Source: CBDFMG01 sp965221205 [NCBI: bacterium] (lineage in GTDB: Bacteria; SM23-31). From it: 64,000 bases of DNA. How positions within the stretch are numbered: position 1 is the stretch's first letter; each line of letters opens with the position of its first letter. Location of the stretch: contig OZ244870.1 in assembly GCA_965221205.1 (NCBI GenBank), positions 2,232,001 to 2,296,000 of the forward strand. The letters are read 5' to 3'. A model generated the notes under the pieces. The model was not told the DNA's origin. It made no database searches and saw only the letters and a program-made list of their open reading frames with translations. Shown here piece after piece: positions 19,917 through 30,012 of the stretch. Both the position numbers and the translations under genes were made by a program.

Positions 19917-21345
19917 TCAATGGATCAGTAAAATTTCTTCATTTGGTGGATGAAGAAATTCAACTCCCCGGCTGGTTATGACGTGATTTCCTTCTATATT
20001 AATAGAAATTGGAAAATCTGGTCTTTCGGGAAGATTCGTATGTACCGCAAATTCGAGTAAAAACAGATGGTTTTCCTGGATCGTCAGATGGTCCCGGTCT
20101 CTCCCGAATGTAGCAACTGAGGGTCCGACTGTCACCAGGTTACCGCCATGATGACCTTGGCTATGAAGATCAATGTAAAATCCTGATTTGTCGGTGTCAG
20201 CCAAATACTTTTGAATGAGTTCATAACCAACTGTACCGATATCGATTAATGGTACACGTATATAGTCTGCATCTTCCAGAACGGAAGCGATAACTTCCAA
20301 CGTTTCTCCAGCTATCCTGCCGACTTTTATATTTTTCCAATATGATCTCACGAGCTTTCAATGCCTTGTCATAGGCATACTGGATGCTCTCAGAAACACG
20401 CTTTTCTCCTTCTCTCATAATATAGGCATTACGTTTATAATCTGTGACAAAGTAATCCAGGTATCGTATTCCATTATTAGACGTCATGAAATCTCCACGC
20501 CGCAAAACATAATCTTTGTGATGGATCCACCACCTGAAATCGGGTGGATCGATTCGTTCGGATTTCGCCGAATAGAGAACCAGGGTAATGATACTCCCGG
20601 TTCATCCTTTTGTCAAATTCCTTTTGAAGAATTCCTCCTTAACCCACCAGCCTACATCCTCCAGTGTTGTTACACCCGGGGTGATGACCTCATTCGATAA
20701 AGCGCGTTCAAGGATTTGGCGGTGTACTTCCACGGCATTAGTCATGAGAGTCACTTCCCTGAGGGTTCTTCTTACCCTGAAATCGGTGATAATGTTCTCC
20801 GCAGAAACAATTCTCCGAGAATATTTAGGTCCTAAAATTTTTTCCAGTTTTACATATTGCGAATATGAAATCCCATCCGCAATGGCAAACCAATCGGATG
20901 TTTTGACAGCAATTCTTTGCGGATCGTGCTCGACTACAAAATCTCTCAGCTCATTGTAGGCAGAGAAATCTTGCGTTTTATTATACCCTGATAGAGCCAT
21001 TGTGATGTTAACAGAGCCGTGTACATCAATATTTTCGGCTCCTGCCGAACCAAACACTGCCCGCTCAATCATATCCTTCCGATCGGTAAAAATCAGATAA
21101 CCAGACGTCAATCCAAGATTTTCGGATTCGGATAATGGACCGGGATCTCCCGCACGAGTGACGTGAATCCACATGTCTACATTATTGTCATGCATGGCAC
21201 CCGGAAGGATAAGATCAAATTCTTCATTCCATATCAGTCGGAGAACTTCAGAACCGGTTTTTGCCGTATGTACACCCGGTTGTGCATTAGCAAAAAGGAT
21301 TGTAAATATCACAGATAGTATAAATACCAATACTCGCGATATCAT
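19917..21345 (-). pseudogene. Broken M24 (Xaa-Pro aminopeptidase-like) secreted metallopeptidase
   Basis: Three pieces of one gene, a paralogue of the intact peptidase at 30013-31386. Piece 1 (21345-20602) has a signal peptide and the N-terminal domain (DNNVDMWIHVTRAG). A frameshift near 20605 leads to DEPGVSLPWFSIRRNPNES; another near 20520 leads to RRGDFMTSNNGIRYLDYFV; a third near 20345 leads to the C-terminus (DLHSQGHHGGN, NHLFLLEFAVHTN, IEGNHVITSRGVEF). At the site of the first metal-binding aspartate the gene reads SNNGIRYL, so one ligand is Asn. At least three frameshifts plus the altered ligand argue for genuine loss. It is followed upstream by a sodium:solute symporter on the same strand. 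Confidence 0.88.
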
Positions 21346-21391
21346 AATGTTCTCTTTAGTTTGTCTCAGGATGTTTTTTTCATAGCGGGTC

Positions 21392-23080
21392 TCATTTTAT
21401 GATCCAGATAAATACGGCGATCAACAATCCCACTGCCAGCCATGATGCAAGGAATCCCAGCACACTCACTTGGCTCGGTTTCATAATCTCAAAATCGGGA
21501 TGTTCGATCAAAACCGATCGCGGAGCAGGTTTTGTACCTTCAGGAAGAGTGAGCGGTTCGACTTCGGGTTCACCCGGCAGGACCGGAGTACGAAGACATT
21601 CATAAACACGATCCAGCATCTCTTTATCCTGTGGTTTTGTAAACAGACTCACAACCACCATGACAACCAGCCCTACTGTCAAATAGAAAATCATTTGCCA
21701 GGGAAGAGAAAGGTTACCTTCAAACAACATGAAGCCGGGTAGATAATGGGCAAAATGAGCATTAAAGTCCCAGCCTATGAAATCGATCCTACTTATGAAA
21801 AACCATGTGGCAAAACTGCTCAAAGTTGAAGCCCAGGCAGCGGCGGCAGTCGCTTTTCTCCAGAAAAAGCTTGCCCATATAGCGATTCCCATCATTGCAT
21901 GCACCATCCAGAAAACCTCTAAACCCTGCACTACACCCGAAATTGCGAACGCTACGATAATGCCAAAGATAACAACAACTACAGAGGCAATTCTCCCTAT
22001 CAGAATATAATGCTTATCATCCTGGTCAGGCTTGATCAAAGGTTTATAAATATTTTCCGTGAACAGTGCTGCTGAGGAAACCATAAAGCAATCACATGAA
22101 CTCATGACCGCTGCCAGCATGGAAGCGACAAAAACACCGATGAGACCCGGCGCTATATTTGGCAGGAAATCACGTCCGAGGAAACCCCAAACAAAGTCCG
22201 GGTTGACAGCTGTACCTGTGTACAAGCCTATACCGCACAGACCCGTCAGGACCCATGCGATCGTGCATATCCGTTTGAGAAACATCCCACCGACGAGTCC
22301 TACTCTCGAGTCATACTCGCTTTTGCCAGCACCGCACATTGCCATGGAATAGGGAGCTGTAACCCAGCCAATAAGTCCATTCAAAGCAATTACTATGATA
22401 TACAGTGTCGTGATCTCACCGGGAGTTACAATCTCAAACATTGACGGATCATTGACAATTATTTTTAATCCTCCCAGTCCTCCCACTGCACTTAAAACAA
22501 ATGGCAGAATCATAAATGAGAGCACGAAGGTTAAAATGCCCTGAATGAAATCGGTGATTATCGCTGCTTTCAATCCACCAAGCACACCATAAAATACGAA
22601 CAGACCTGTCAGTGCAAATATGGCAAGAGCAGTGCTGATCGCTCCGCCGGTTACAGCTGTAATGAGGGCGCTCGATGCTCTGAGCGTTACACCAATATTG
22701 ACTGATAATTGTGCCATGCCGACCAGAGCGAAAAGGACGGCTACACTCCGACCATAACGCTTGAATAAATAATCTGCTGTTGTTACCGCTCTCATACGCC
22801 TGAACAGCGGAGCCAGTAACCAGTAGAAAGGCGTGGCAAACAACCATAACCACTGATACCAGATTCCTGAAGCCCCGGACACAAACGTCTTTGACACTAC
22901 GGTGACTGCCTGATCCGTATTTGTCCCCGTTCCGAAGTTAAAAAACGTCATCATGGTCTTTCCGAAGTTACGCTCAGTGATAAAAAAGCTTGACGCTGTT
23001 TTTATCTTTCTGGCACTCCAGACTCCTATCACCACTAAACTGCTTAGATATACAATAATGACGAACCAATCAATAAGCAT
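21392..23080 (-). CDS. Sodium:solute symporter (SSS family)
   Basis: 562 aa with about 13 membrane helices. SSS hallmarks include the N-terminal helix with VVIGVWSARKI, FFITERNFGKTMMTFFNFGT, and the helix-5 region GGLKAAIITDFIQGILTF. GAGGAGA precedes the ATG. The C-terminal 60 residues form a hydrophilic tail followed by a last helix (VSVLGFLASWLAVGLLIAVF). The family couples Na+ entry to uptake of sugars, amino acids, organic acids or vitamins. Placed between a broken peptidase and an aldo/keto reductase, the cargo cannot be decided; a sugar or amino-acid derivative is possible. Confidence 0.88.
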   Translation of the reverse strand: MLIDWFVIIVYLSSLVVIGVWSARKIKTASSFFITERNFGKTMMTFFNFGTGTNTDQAVTVVSKTFVSGASGIWYQWLWLFATPFYWLLAPLFRRMRAVTTADYLFKRYGRSVAVLFALVGMAQLSVNIGVTLRASSALITAVTGGAISTALAIFALTGLFVFYGVLGGLKAAIITDFIQGILTFVLSFMILPFVLSAVGGLGGLKIIVNDPSMFEIVTPGEITTLYIIVIALNGLIGWVTAPYSMAMCGAGKSEYDSRVGLVGGMFLKRICTIAWVLTGLCGIGLYTGTAVNPDFVWGFLGRDFLPNIAPGLIGVFVASMLAAVMSSCDCFMVSSAALFTENIYKPLIKPDQDDKHYILIGRIASVVVVIFGIIVAFAISGVVQGLEVFWMVHAMMGIAIWASFFWRKATAAAAWASTLSSFATWFFISRIDFIGWDFNAHFAHYLPGFMLFEGNLSLPWQMIFYLTVGLVVMVVVSLFTKPQDKEMLDRVYECLRTPVLPGEPEVEPLTLPEGTKPAPRSVLIEHPDFEIMKPSQVSVLGFLASWLAVGLLIAVFIWIIK

Positions 23081-23166
23081 AATCCGATTTCTCCTCTACC
23101 AATATTCTGAAATTGATAGAGCTTTATTATGGTGAACTTATAATTTGCAAATACATCTTGACAGTA

Positions 23167-24210
23167 TCAGATGATTTTTGTTTTCATCCAGTCAGCAGTG
23201 TTATGAAAGTTTGCAGCTACACTTCCAGATGGAGCCAGAACATCACAAGCCGCTCGTATCGTATCGTCCAGTTCCATGTCGAGAACAGGCAGGAAATGTT
23301 CAAGCTGCTCCAAGGTGCGCGGTCCCATCAGTGGCGCTGTAATTCCCGGTTGGTCTTTGCACCAGAGAATCGATAGCTGTGCTGCTGAAATGCCGGCTTC
23401 TTTGGCTATTTTTGCGAATTCGATTCCCACTTGAATACCTCGTTCAGTCACGCGTTCTGCATAATAACCGCCGATGAGTTCAGCTCTTGAATCTTTAGGA
23501 TATTTTGCAGCATCGGAATATCGGCCTGCAAGCACACCCATTCCACTTGGTGCCCATGAAATGATGCCAAGCCCATATTTCTGGCACATCGGGATAAGTT
23601 CGTTTTCAATGCGCCGATCAAGTAAATTATAAGGAGGTTGCTCGGCAACATATTGGGCGAAGCCGTTCATTTTGCTTATCAAGACTGCTTCCATTACTGC
23701 CCAGGCAGGATGTGTCGAACAGCCGATATATCGGACTTTGCCAGCTCGGATAAGATCATCGAATGCTCTGAGCGTTTCATCAAACGGAATAAAAGGATCC
23801 TGACGGTGAGTCAGGTATAAATCAATATAATCGGTTTGAAGGCGTTTTAAACAAGCTTCACATTCTTTGATAATGCTAAATTTTGAGTGACCCTGTTCAT
23901 TAGCGTCTTGTCCGGGCACATATGTTTCTATTTTAAGTCCGGTTTCAGTATCAAATGGTCCTGGGAATATTTTTGTACAGATAAGCGTATGCTGGCGCCG
24001 GCCATTTTCTTTCAGAGCCCGTCCGATTATTCGTTCCCCTTCTCCATCTACGTAAATGTTGCCGGTATCGAGGAGATTTACACCGGCATCTAATGCTCGG
24101 TTAATCATTTTTTTCGCTTCATCTTCCGGAGTGGGTTTGCCAAAGTTACCTGTACCAAAACAAATGGGGGAAACTTTCAAACCAGTTCGACCCAATACTC
24201 TGTATTCCAT
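23167..24210 (-). CDS. Aldo/keto reductase
   Basis: 347 aa. The NAD(P)H-dependent AKR barrel is clear: catalytic tetrad Asp48 (NLLDTGNIY), Tyr53, Lys80 (ICTKIF) and His135 (DLYLTHRQD), and the cofactor-binding segment near the C-terminus. AAGGAG precedes the ATG by seven bases. It reads the same way as the sodium symporter 86 bp downstream, so co-transcription is likely. AKRs of this general-oxidoreductase group reduce aldehydes and ketones, including keto sugars; the substrate is not known. Confidence 0.9.
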   Translation of the reverse strand: MEYRVLGRTGLKVSPICFGTGNFGKPTPEDEAKKMINRALDAGVNLLDTGNIYVDGEGERIIGRALKENGRRQHTLICTKIFPGPFDTETGLKIETYVPGQDANEQGHSKFSIIKECEACLKRLQTDYIDLYLTHRQDPFIPFDETLRAFDDLIRAGKVRYIGCSTHPAWAVMEAVLISKMNGFAQYVAEQPPYNLLDRRIENELIPMCQKYGLGIISWAPSGMGVLAGRYSDAAKYPKDSRAELIGGYYAERVTERGIQVGIEFAKIAKEAGISAAQLSILWCKDQPGITAPLMGPRTLEQLEHFLPVLDMELDDTIRAACDVLAPSGSVAANFHNTADWMKTKII

Positions 24211-24597
24211 TAAACATCTCCTTTCTAATTATCCATAATATCAATTCTTATAATAGAGGATAAATTGGGTTTGTGTTGAAATGTGACGTTTTGTTAAGAT
24301 GTGGTGTGCTTGGTTTGCTTGTATTAGAAATAGTATATAAATAATAACGTATGAATTGTGTAATTACAAGTATTTTCTATTTCTCATTCTTGTAATTCAA
24401 CTATACAAATTATTAAACATGCATAAGCGGCTGGTTTATTTTTCATTAAGACTAATATGTAAGACTGTTTATGATTTAAATGTATCCGACATTTGTATAT
24501 TCCGTCTTGAAAATCGACATTAAATAGAAAAATGGTTGTTTGGTTATTGGACAGTGGTGCAAGGTAAGTAGAAGTTTGCTCAAATATGGAATGAAAT
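24211..24597. other. Intergenic region, divergent
   Basis: 387 bp between the leftward aldo/keto reductase and the rightward DUF4956 remnant. AT-rich, with stops in all frames. No hairpin, repeat or RNA gene recognised. Promoters for both sides are expected here but not identified. Confidence 0.4.
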
Positions 24598-25125
24598 ATG
24601 TTTGAAGATATTCAAAATCTCTTTACTTTTGCTTTCACGTTCGATCAATTAGTTGTCAATCTTACGGTCGCATTAGGATGCAGCTTTACCGCTTCTCTCT
24701 TCTACCGTTAGACATACCAGGGAGTCAGCTATTCGGTTTCATTTGTTAATTCTTTATTACACTTTCTATGATAACTGCTGTTGTCATAATGGTTATCGGG
24801 GATAATCTTGCCCAAGCGTTCGGTCTTGTCGGGGCAATGTCGATTATTCGATTTAGGACAGCTATTTAAGGATACACAGGATATTTTTTATCTTTTTGAA
24901 TATGTTCAGCCGTATGGAGAAGATGGAGCGTATGCTTCAGTAATGGAAAAGTACTGCAAACAATATAGATAAATATCAAATCACTCTCTTCGGATGATGT
25001 GTTAGAGCTGGCATATTATACTGTACTGAAACGGTAAGGATAGAGGTGAGGGGTTTATACGTGCTTTTGCAAAAGTTGAAGGTGTCTCCAATATTAATTT
25101 TTTTGTAGATGAAGAACAACTGTGA
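24598..25125 (+). pseudogene. Broken DUF4956 membrane protein
   Basis: Reading from ATG 24598 gives MFEDIQNLFTFAFTFDQLVV and then NLTVALGCSFTASLFYR before a stop. Shifted frames continue YTFYDNC, MITAVVIMVIGDNLAQAF and GLVGAMSIIRFRTAI (the highly conserved DUF4956 core), then LFEYVQPYGEDGAYASVMEK and a C-terminus FIRAFAKVEGVSNINFFVDE ending at TGA 25125. Several frameshifts and a deletion after the core are needed. DUF4956 proteins are small membrane proteins often next to VTC-like or polyphosphate-related genes; no partner is visible here. A bidirectional terminator follows at 25165. Confidence 0.8.
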
Positions 25126-25164
25126 TGATTTCTCCGTCTCAATAGATTTTTTTCCCGAACGAAT

Positions 25165-25198
25165 AAAAAAAGCCGCACAATTAGTATGCGGCTTTTTT
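25165..25198. terminator. Bidirectional intrinsic terminator
   Basis: Stem GCCGCA (25172-25177) / TGCGGC (25187-25192) with a nine-base loop, seven A before and six T after. It separates the convergent DUF4956 remnant (+) and Gfo/Idh remnant (-). Confidence 0.87.
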
Positions 25199-25216
25199 AC
25201 TGTACTGTATAAAACT

Positions 25217-26539
25217 TTACTTACAGATCACTCCCAGATGATCGTTTAGTGATCCGGATAAATATGGCTCGATGATTTTAAAGATTAAAGATCTATAATC
25301 CCCAGCCTTCTCGAAATTCTTAATGTATCTATCCGCTTCCGGTACATTGGTAGCCTTCATGTTCTGACTGTCCCAATACAATTTCTTTCTAGTGCGCAGC
25401 GCAACGGTGCCGAGCAATACTGTTTCGGTCATTGGTCCAGAGTAATCGAAACCGCTATGGACTTGCTTATTGCTCTTGATGGCATCTATCCAACCTTTAT
25501 GATGTCCGTCGAGGCGAGGGATGATCTCAGGTGGCCGCTTGTAAGTCTTCATTTTTGACTCGGGAACTAACCGTGGGGTTCCTGCCCAGCCGCCAGCCAT
25601 GATTTCACCTTCGTCACCTACGAAATAGATGCCATCGCCGAATCTACGACTGTTTTCCAGCTCTTTTGGTCGTGGGGGTCTGAGGCCACCGCTATACCAT
25701 TTCATTGTGACGGATGGTCGATTTCCACCAGCGGGAAATTCGTAGTGATAGATGGCGCCTGCAGGTACTGTCTCATCAGTGAATTTGGTCGCACTGGCTT
25801 CGATGTTGGTGGGGGCTCCGAGGTCGAGTGCTCAAAAGGCGGGATCCAGATTGTGGCAGGCCATATCGCCGATGCATGTGCTACCGAAATCCCACCAACC
25901 GCGCCAATTGTACGGCGCATAGTCAGGATGGTAGGGTCGATAAGCTGCAGGTCCGAGCCAAAGATCCCAATTCCAGTCTCTGGTACAGGGGGCGTTTCTT
26001 GTGGCCTTGTACTACGGGTAAGCCATGACAATCCACTAGTACTATCGCTGCCATGGACTTCACGTACCGTTCCGATGGCCCCATATGGGATAGAGAGGTT
26101 TTTCGCAGTACACATGCTTGCCCTTCTCGATGGCCGCCAGGCAAACCGCTGCATGTAGGTGGTCAGGAGTGGACACCACAACGGCATCAATACCACATCT
26201 TCACTGTCCAGCATCTCACGGAAGTTTTCGTAGCCAGGACACCCTTATAAAGGCGCCTGATTTAGCCAAGTCTGCATAACGCCGCTCTACATTCCTCAAT
26301 GCGTTATGCAGACCAGCGGTACCTCCGAATTCTTGCCTACTATAGTCCACAATTTTTACGACGTCACATACAGCAACTACCTCGACATCATCGAGATTCA
26401 TCAATTCGTTAAGATTCCCATACCTTGGTCACCCACGCCGATAAAAGCAAAATTGATCTTCTCATTCGGTGCTGTATGCGCAAGCCCTCCAATTTATTTT
26501 TCGACTTTGCTTTCCGACATCTTTTCCATTATTTTTCAT
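25217..26539 (-). pseudogene. Broken Gfo/Idh/MocA oxidoreductase
   Basis: A relative of the gene at 4228-5637, read in pieces: APNEKINFAFIGVGDQGMG (Rossmann loop, near 26450), NLDDVEVVAVCDV (26390), [15 protein letters not shown] (26170s, shifted frame), [14 protein letters not shown] (26110s, intact EKP), then a C-terminal piece of 162 codons starting MKWYSGGLRPPRPKELE at 25705 and ending at 25217. The segment between EKP and the glycine-rich middle is damaged by several frameshifts and a deletion (the text jumps from the EKP helix to [10 protein letters not shown]). The Tat signal is not recognisable. Possible starts are ATG 26539 or 26529. It is clearly non-functional as one protein. Confidence 0.87.
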
Positions 26540-27171
26540 ACTTTAACGTTCCTTCTCACAAATGCAAATGTTTGATTACCATTACTCTGGGATTCCCTCA
26601 TATAAAATTATATTGAGTTTGTTCCCATCTTTTGACAGTTTTCGGGTCAACGAAAGGGATTGTACATCGGATTGGGTAATGGCCTCCAAAAGTCTCCATT
26701 GTACGTCGTCATAACCATTAATTACTCTGAATTAAATATCTAATAAATTTTTAGAAATAACAAGGATTTTTTCCAACTCAAAATAGCTCATGCTCACAAT
26801 TCGCCACCTCTCTAAACAGTTCTTTGACTACTTTTATGTAGTTTAACAATTCAAGCCTTATATATCCTTCAGGACGACTTTCAACGAATGGGAAAAGGGT
26901 TTGAAGAGTTGCAAATTTGGCAAAACCGAATTGCCCGAGTGGACGCATTCCATGCTAGTTATTCTGTGATTCGAGTTAAAATGTTCTGACTCCCCACAAC
27001 GGAATGAAGTGCGACATTACTTCTCTTAATCAAAACACCATAATTGATATTTTTTGTTAAGTACTTGACAATGACTTAACAGTCCTCCCAAATTTTTAGA
27101 AAATCATGAAACGGTTTTGTCTGAATAATGTAATGGTAGAAATACGTCCTATTTTCTGCAAGGCATGGGTA
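26540..27171. other. Gene-poor region with a possible four-helix-bundle protein fragment
   Basis: About 630 bp with no intact gene. At 26888 the + strand reads MGKGFEELQIWQNRIARVDA, which resembles the first helix of the four-helix-bundle proteins of the 23S-rRNA-intervening-sequence type (FEELQIWQ motif), then degenerates. The minus strand near 26700 has an unassigned stretch VQWRLLEAITQSDVQSLS. Both are short and uncertain. Confidence 0.35.
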
Positions 27172-28301
27172 TGAGATACACTTGCAACGGTGAAGGATCA
27201 CAGAGATGCCATGATAATTGCTGATGCCCTGGAAAACCTGCATATGGGGGGTGTATACGAATTTTATATGGATAGAAAAGGTATTCCTCCATGTATGGTG
27301 ATGCTGGAGAACTTTGTCAGTGGGATACGATATTCATCTAAAACTGAGCGTATGGGTTATGCGGATGACTGTGAAAAATTTGCCATAAAAGCGGCCAAGG
27401 AACTTGGGATAACTCTCATGGGCGAATTAGGTACTGCAAATCCACTGGCGTTTTACAATGGTGTAGTCGAAGCAATTTACTTATTTGCTGAAGCCGGTTT
27501 TCCATGTAGACCTGCGGTCTACGTGATTATGGGGGTGGAAGGGCCAGCCACTCTTGCCGGGGCATTAGTCTTGTTAACTGCTCAGATGATGGCTTCTGTA
27601 GTGTTGGTACAACTTATAAAATCAGGTGTACCTATGATGATTGAGCACGGTATAACACCGAATAGCACCGACAAATATGCGGAGAGGCACTAATAAATTA
27701 GGCAGTGCTGTAGAAAATGCACTTACAACGACAGGATTCAACCAGCTTCTCTGCAGGTATCGGATCCAATCAATGACCAGCACTGGATATGTCAAGTACC
27801 TCGAAAAGAATAGACTACCAATGCTGCGGCTTTGAAAAAGCGATAGGTGCTCTCATTTCTGCCCTTTCCGGAGGTAATCTTCACATCTTTCAGGGTGGTT
27901 CAGGGTTCGAGCTAATATATCATCATGTTCTGTCCGTACTGGATGACGATATAGCATGCTGGGTAGGATGTTTCTTGGAAACGGATTATACTAGGAAGTG
28001 GTGGCAGAAGGAGCAGTATATACCGAAAGTGGTTGTCAAAGAGACATCTCCAGTATGGATAAAGAGTGGTAATAAGGATGCTCTCGATCTGGCAAAGGAG
28101 AGGATGGAGGAAATACTGGCTACGCACAAGCTGGAGCCTTTGACCCCTGCTCAAGAGCAGATAATTGAGAATGTGTTGAAAGAGCCCAGGGAGTACTACA
28201 GAAAAAATGGTCTTATTCTCAGACGAGGAATGGACTGTTTACTTGGAAAGCTCTGGAGTCAGCTGATTAGCAGCAAAGCGGGATTGCCAGGAGCAATCTG
28301 A
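27172..28301 (+). pseudogene. Broken MttB-like trimethylamine/corrinoid methyltransferase
   Basis: Two frame-shifted pieces. The first (from about 27172 to 27693) reads DHRDAMIIADALENLHMGG, LGITLMGELGTANPLAFYNG and VEGPATLAGALVLLTAQMM, matching the middle of the MttB barrel (GPATLAGTLVL signature). After a damaged link (NALTTTGFNQLLCRYR) the second piece (27789-28301) reads FEKAIGALISALSGGNLHI, SVLDDDIACWV and REYYRKNGLI. The N-terminal third is missing. Intact MttB-superfamily proteins demethylate trimethylamine (with pyrrolysine) or betaines (without). The first piece ends at TAA, so no amber codon is preserved here to show a pyrrolysine site. The 274 bp after it hold unassigned scraps (MTYIEETLCAPGHSS; GLIPISLTCWELTG). 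Confidence 0.8.
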
Positions 28302-28575
28302 GTAGCATGGTGACATATATCGAGGAAACCCTGTGTGCACCGGGTCACAGCTCAAATTACACAGCTGGAAAGAACTGGAAAGAATATGATGCAGCAGCTC
28401 ATGGCCAATCGGTCGAGATAGTTAGGTGACACATTCACTATTCGACAATTCCTTGATGATTTCATGAACGGAGGCCTCATCCCGATTTCTCTGACATGTT
28501 GGGAGTTGACTGGCCTCGAAGATCAGATGAAGTTCCTTCTCGAATAACCGAACATATAAACAGGAGGATATAGTA

Positions 28576-29738
28576 ATGGCAAAGATAGTGAATTCCTGGA
28601 ATGAGTGGGACCCGTTGCAACGTGTGATAATAGGAAGACCTGAGGGCACAAATGTTCCTGCTCCTGAGCCGGCATGGTGGTATGATCTCCCCGATGCGGG
28701 CTATCCGCTGGGCTCGTTCGGGCCGTTCCCACAGGAGATGGTGGATAAGGCAAACGAGCAGATGAACTATTTCGTACAGCAGTTGGAGTCGCGGGGTGTT
28801 GTCGTTGACCGGGTAGAAGTTCAGGATTTTATGCACGACACACCGGTTTCTACTCCGGATTGGACACAGCTTAACAACCATGGTATCAACAACGTACGCG
28901 ACATAACTATGATACATGGCAACTATATTATTGAATCGACAACTACCCGCCGCTCGCGGTGGTATGAGTATGTGAACCTGAGGCTGATCTTTGAGCGGTA
29001 CTTCAACGAGGACCCTGAAATGGTCCATTTTGCGCATCCAAACCGCGGCTGACGGACGAGTCCTACGTTAAAAATTACTACTATGACTTTAACAATTTTT
29101 GGACTCCTGAAGAAAAGCGTCAGAAATTGTATAATTGGGAGTTCCAATTATCGGAAAAGGAGCCGCTCTGGGACGCTGCAGATGCGATGCGGTTTGGCAA
29201 GGACATCTTCCACCAGTGTTCAAGCGTGACCAACAGAGCAGGTATGGACTGGCTCAAGCGGATGTTTTCGGCGCTCGGCATCAGGCTCCACCATGTACTG
29301 TTCGACACTCCTGAGGATCTCAAAAAGCCGAACAACTTTCATCCATGGCATATCGATGTGACCTTTGTGCCTTTGCGTCCCGGGTTGGTGATGTATAATG
29401 CCGGATTTGGAACCCGCGCGCAAGAGACATTGGAGTTGTTGGAGTTGTTCAAAAAGAACGATTGGGAGCTGGTTCCCGCGGCACGGCCGGTACACGTGAA
29501 CAAGAGTCACTGTTTATTGTTCGGTACGTACAATGAACCATCATGGATTTCTATGAACACCTTCTCGATGAACACCTTCTCGATCGATCCGAAGACGATC
29601 TGTGTCGAGGTGCATGAGACTGCCTATATGGAGCAGCTTGACAAACTCGGGATGGAGGTTATCCCGATTCCGTATGAGCACGTGATACCGTTTGGTGGAG
29701 CATTACACTGTACTACATTGGATGTGTATCGTGGATGA
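28576..29738 (+). pseudogene. Broken glycine/arginine amidinotransferase-like gene
   Basis: AGGAGG is placed seven bases before the ATG. The first 158 codons (MAKIVNSWNEWDPLQRVIIG, VEVQDFMHDTPV) stop at 29052, but one base earlier or later gives KPRLTDESYVKNYYYDFNNF and then the rest of the enzyme. The catalytic landmarks are present: FGKDIFHQ, the histidine in NNFHPWHIDVTF, and the nucleophile cysteine in GGALHCTTLDV. A 15-bp tandem duplication (29553-29582) adds MNTFS. After the stop at 29738 the frame continues with NCEDYFPNQ, a typical C-terminal tail, so that TGA also looks like a lesion. Intact members transfer an amidino group from arginine (creatine or streptidine precursors). It lies downstream of the MttB remnant. 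Confidence 0.87.
29553..29582 (+). repeat. 15-bp tandem duplication
   Basis: ATGAACACCTTCTCG occurs twice head to tail (29553-29567 and 29568-29582), duplicating five residues inside the amidinotransferase. Relatives carry a single SMN...DP stretch here, so this is probably a slippage event in the decaying gene. Confidence 0.9.
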
Positions 29739-30012
29739 AATTGCGAAGACTACTTTCCAAATCAGATTGAGGGGTATATTAAGGTGCCTCAACTAAGTAA
29801 ATTGCACACTCTGTGTAAAAAATGAAGAGATACTTTTAGTTTATCAAGCTTTTCTCACCTCTTTTTTCAGGTTTTGGATACGCATTAACTTTATCGTTTG
29901 TTGTTTGCATTTTTTCTCATTTACAGGATATTCTCATCTCTTCCAGAGTAAATGTCTGTGCAAATAAATTAATAAATGGATTTTTTGTATTTTTTGGGAC
30001 AGTTATATTAAA

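Noticed and set aside
27172-28301. Pyrrolysine-type MttB with an in-frame amber codon
   Set aside because: The first piece ends at TAA and the linking region is frameshifted; no TAG lies at the expected position, and no pyrrolysine genes are seen.
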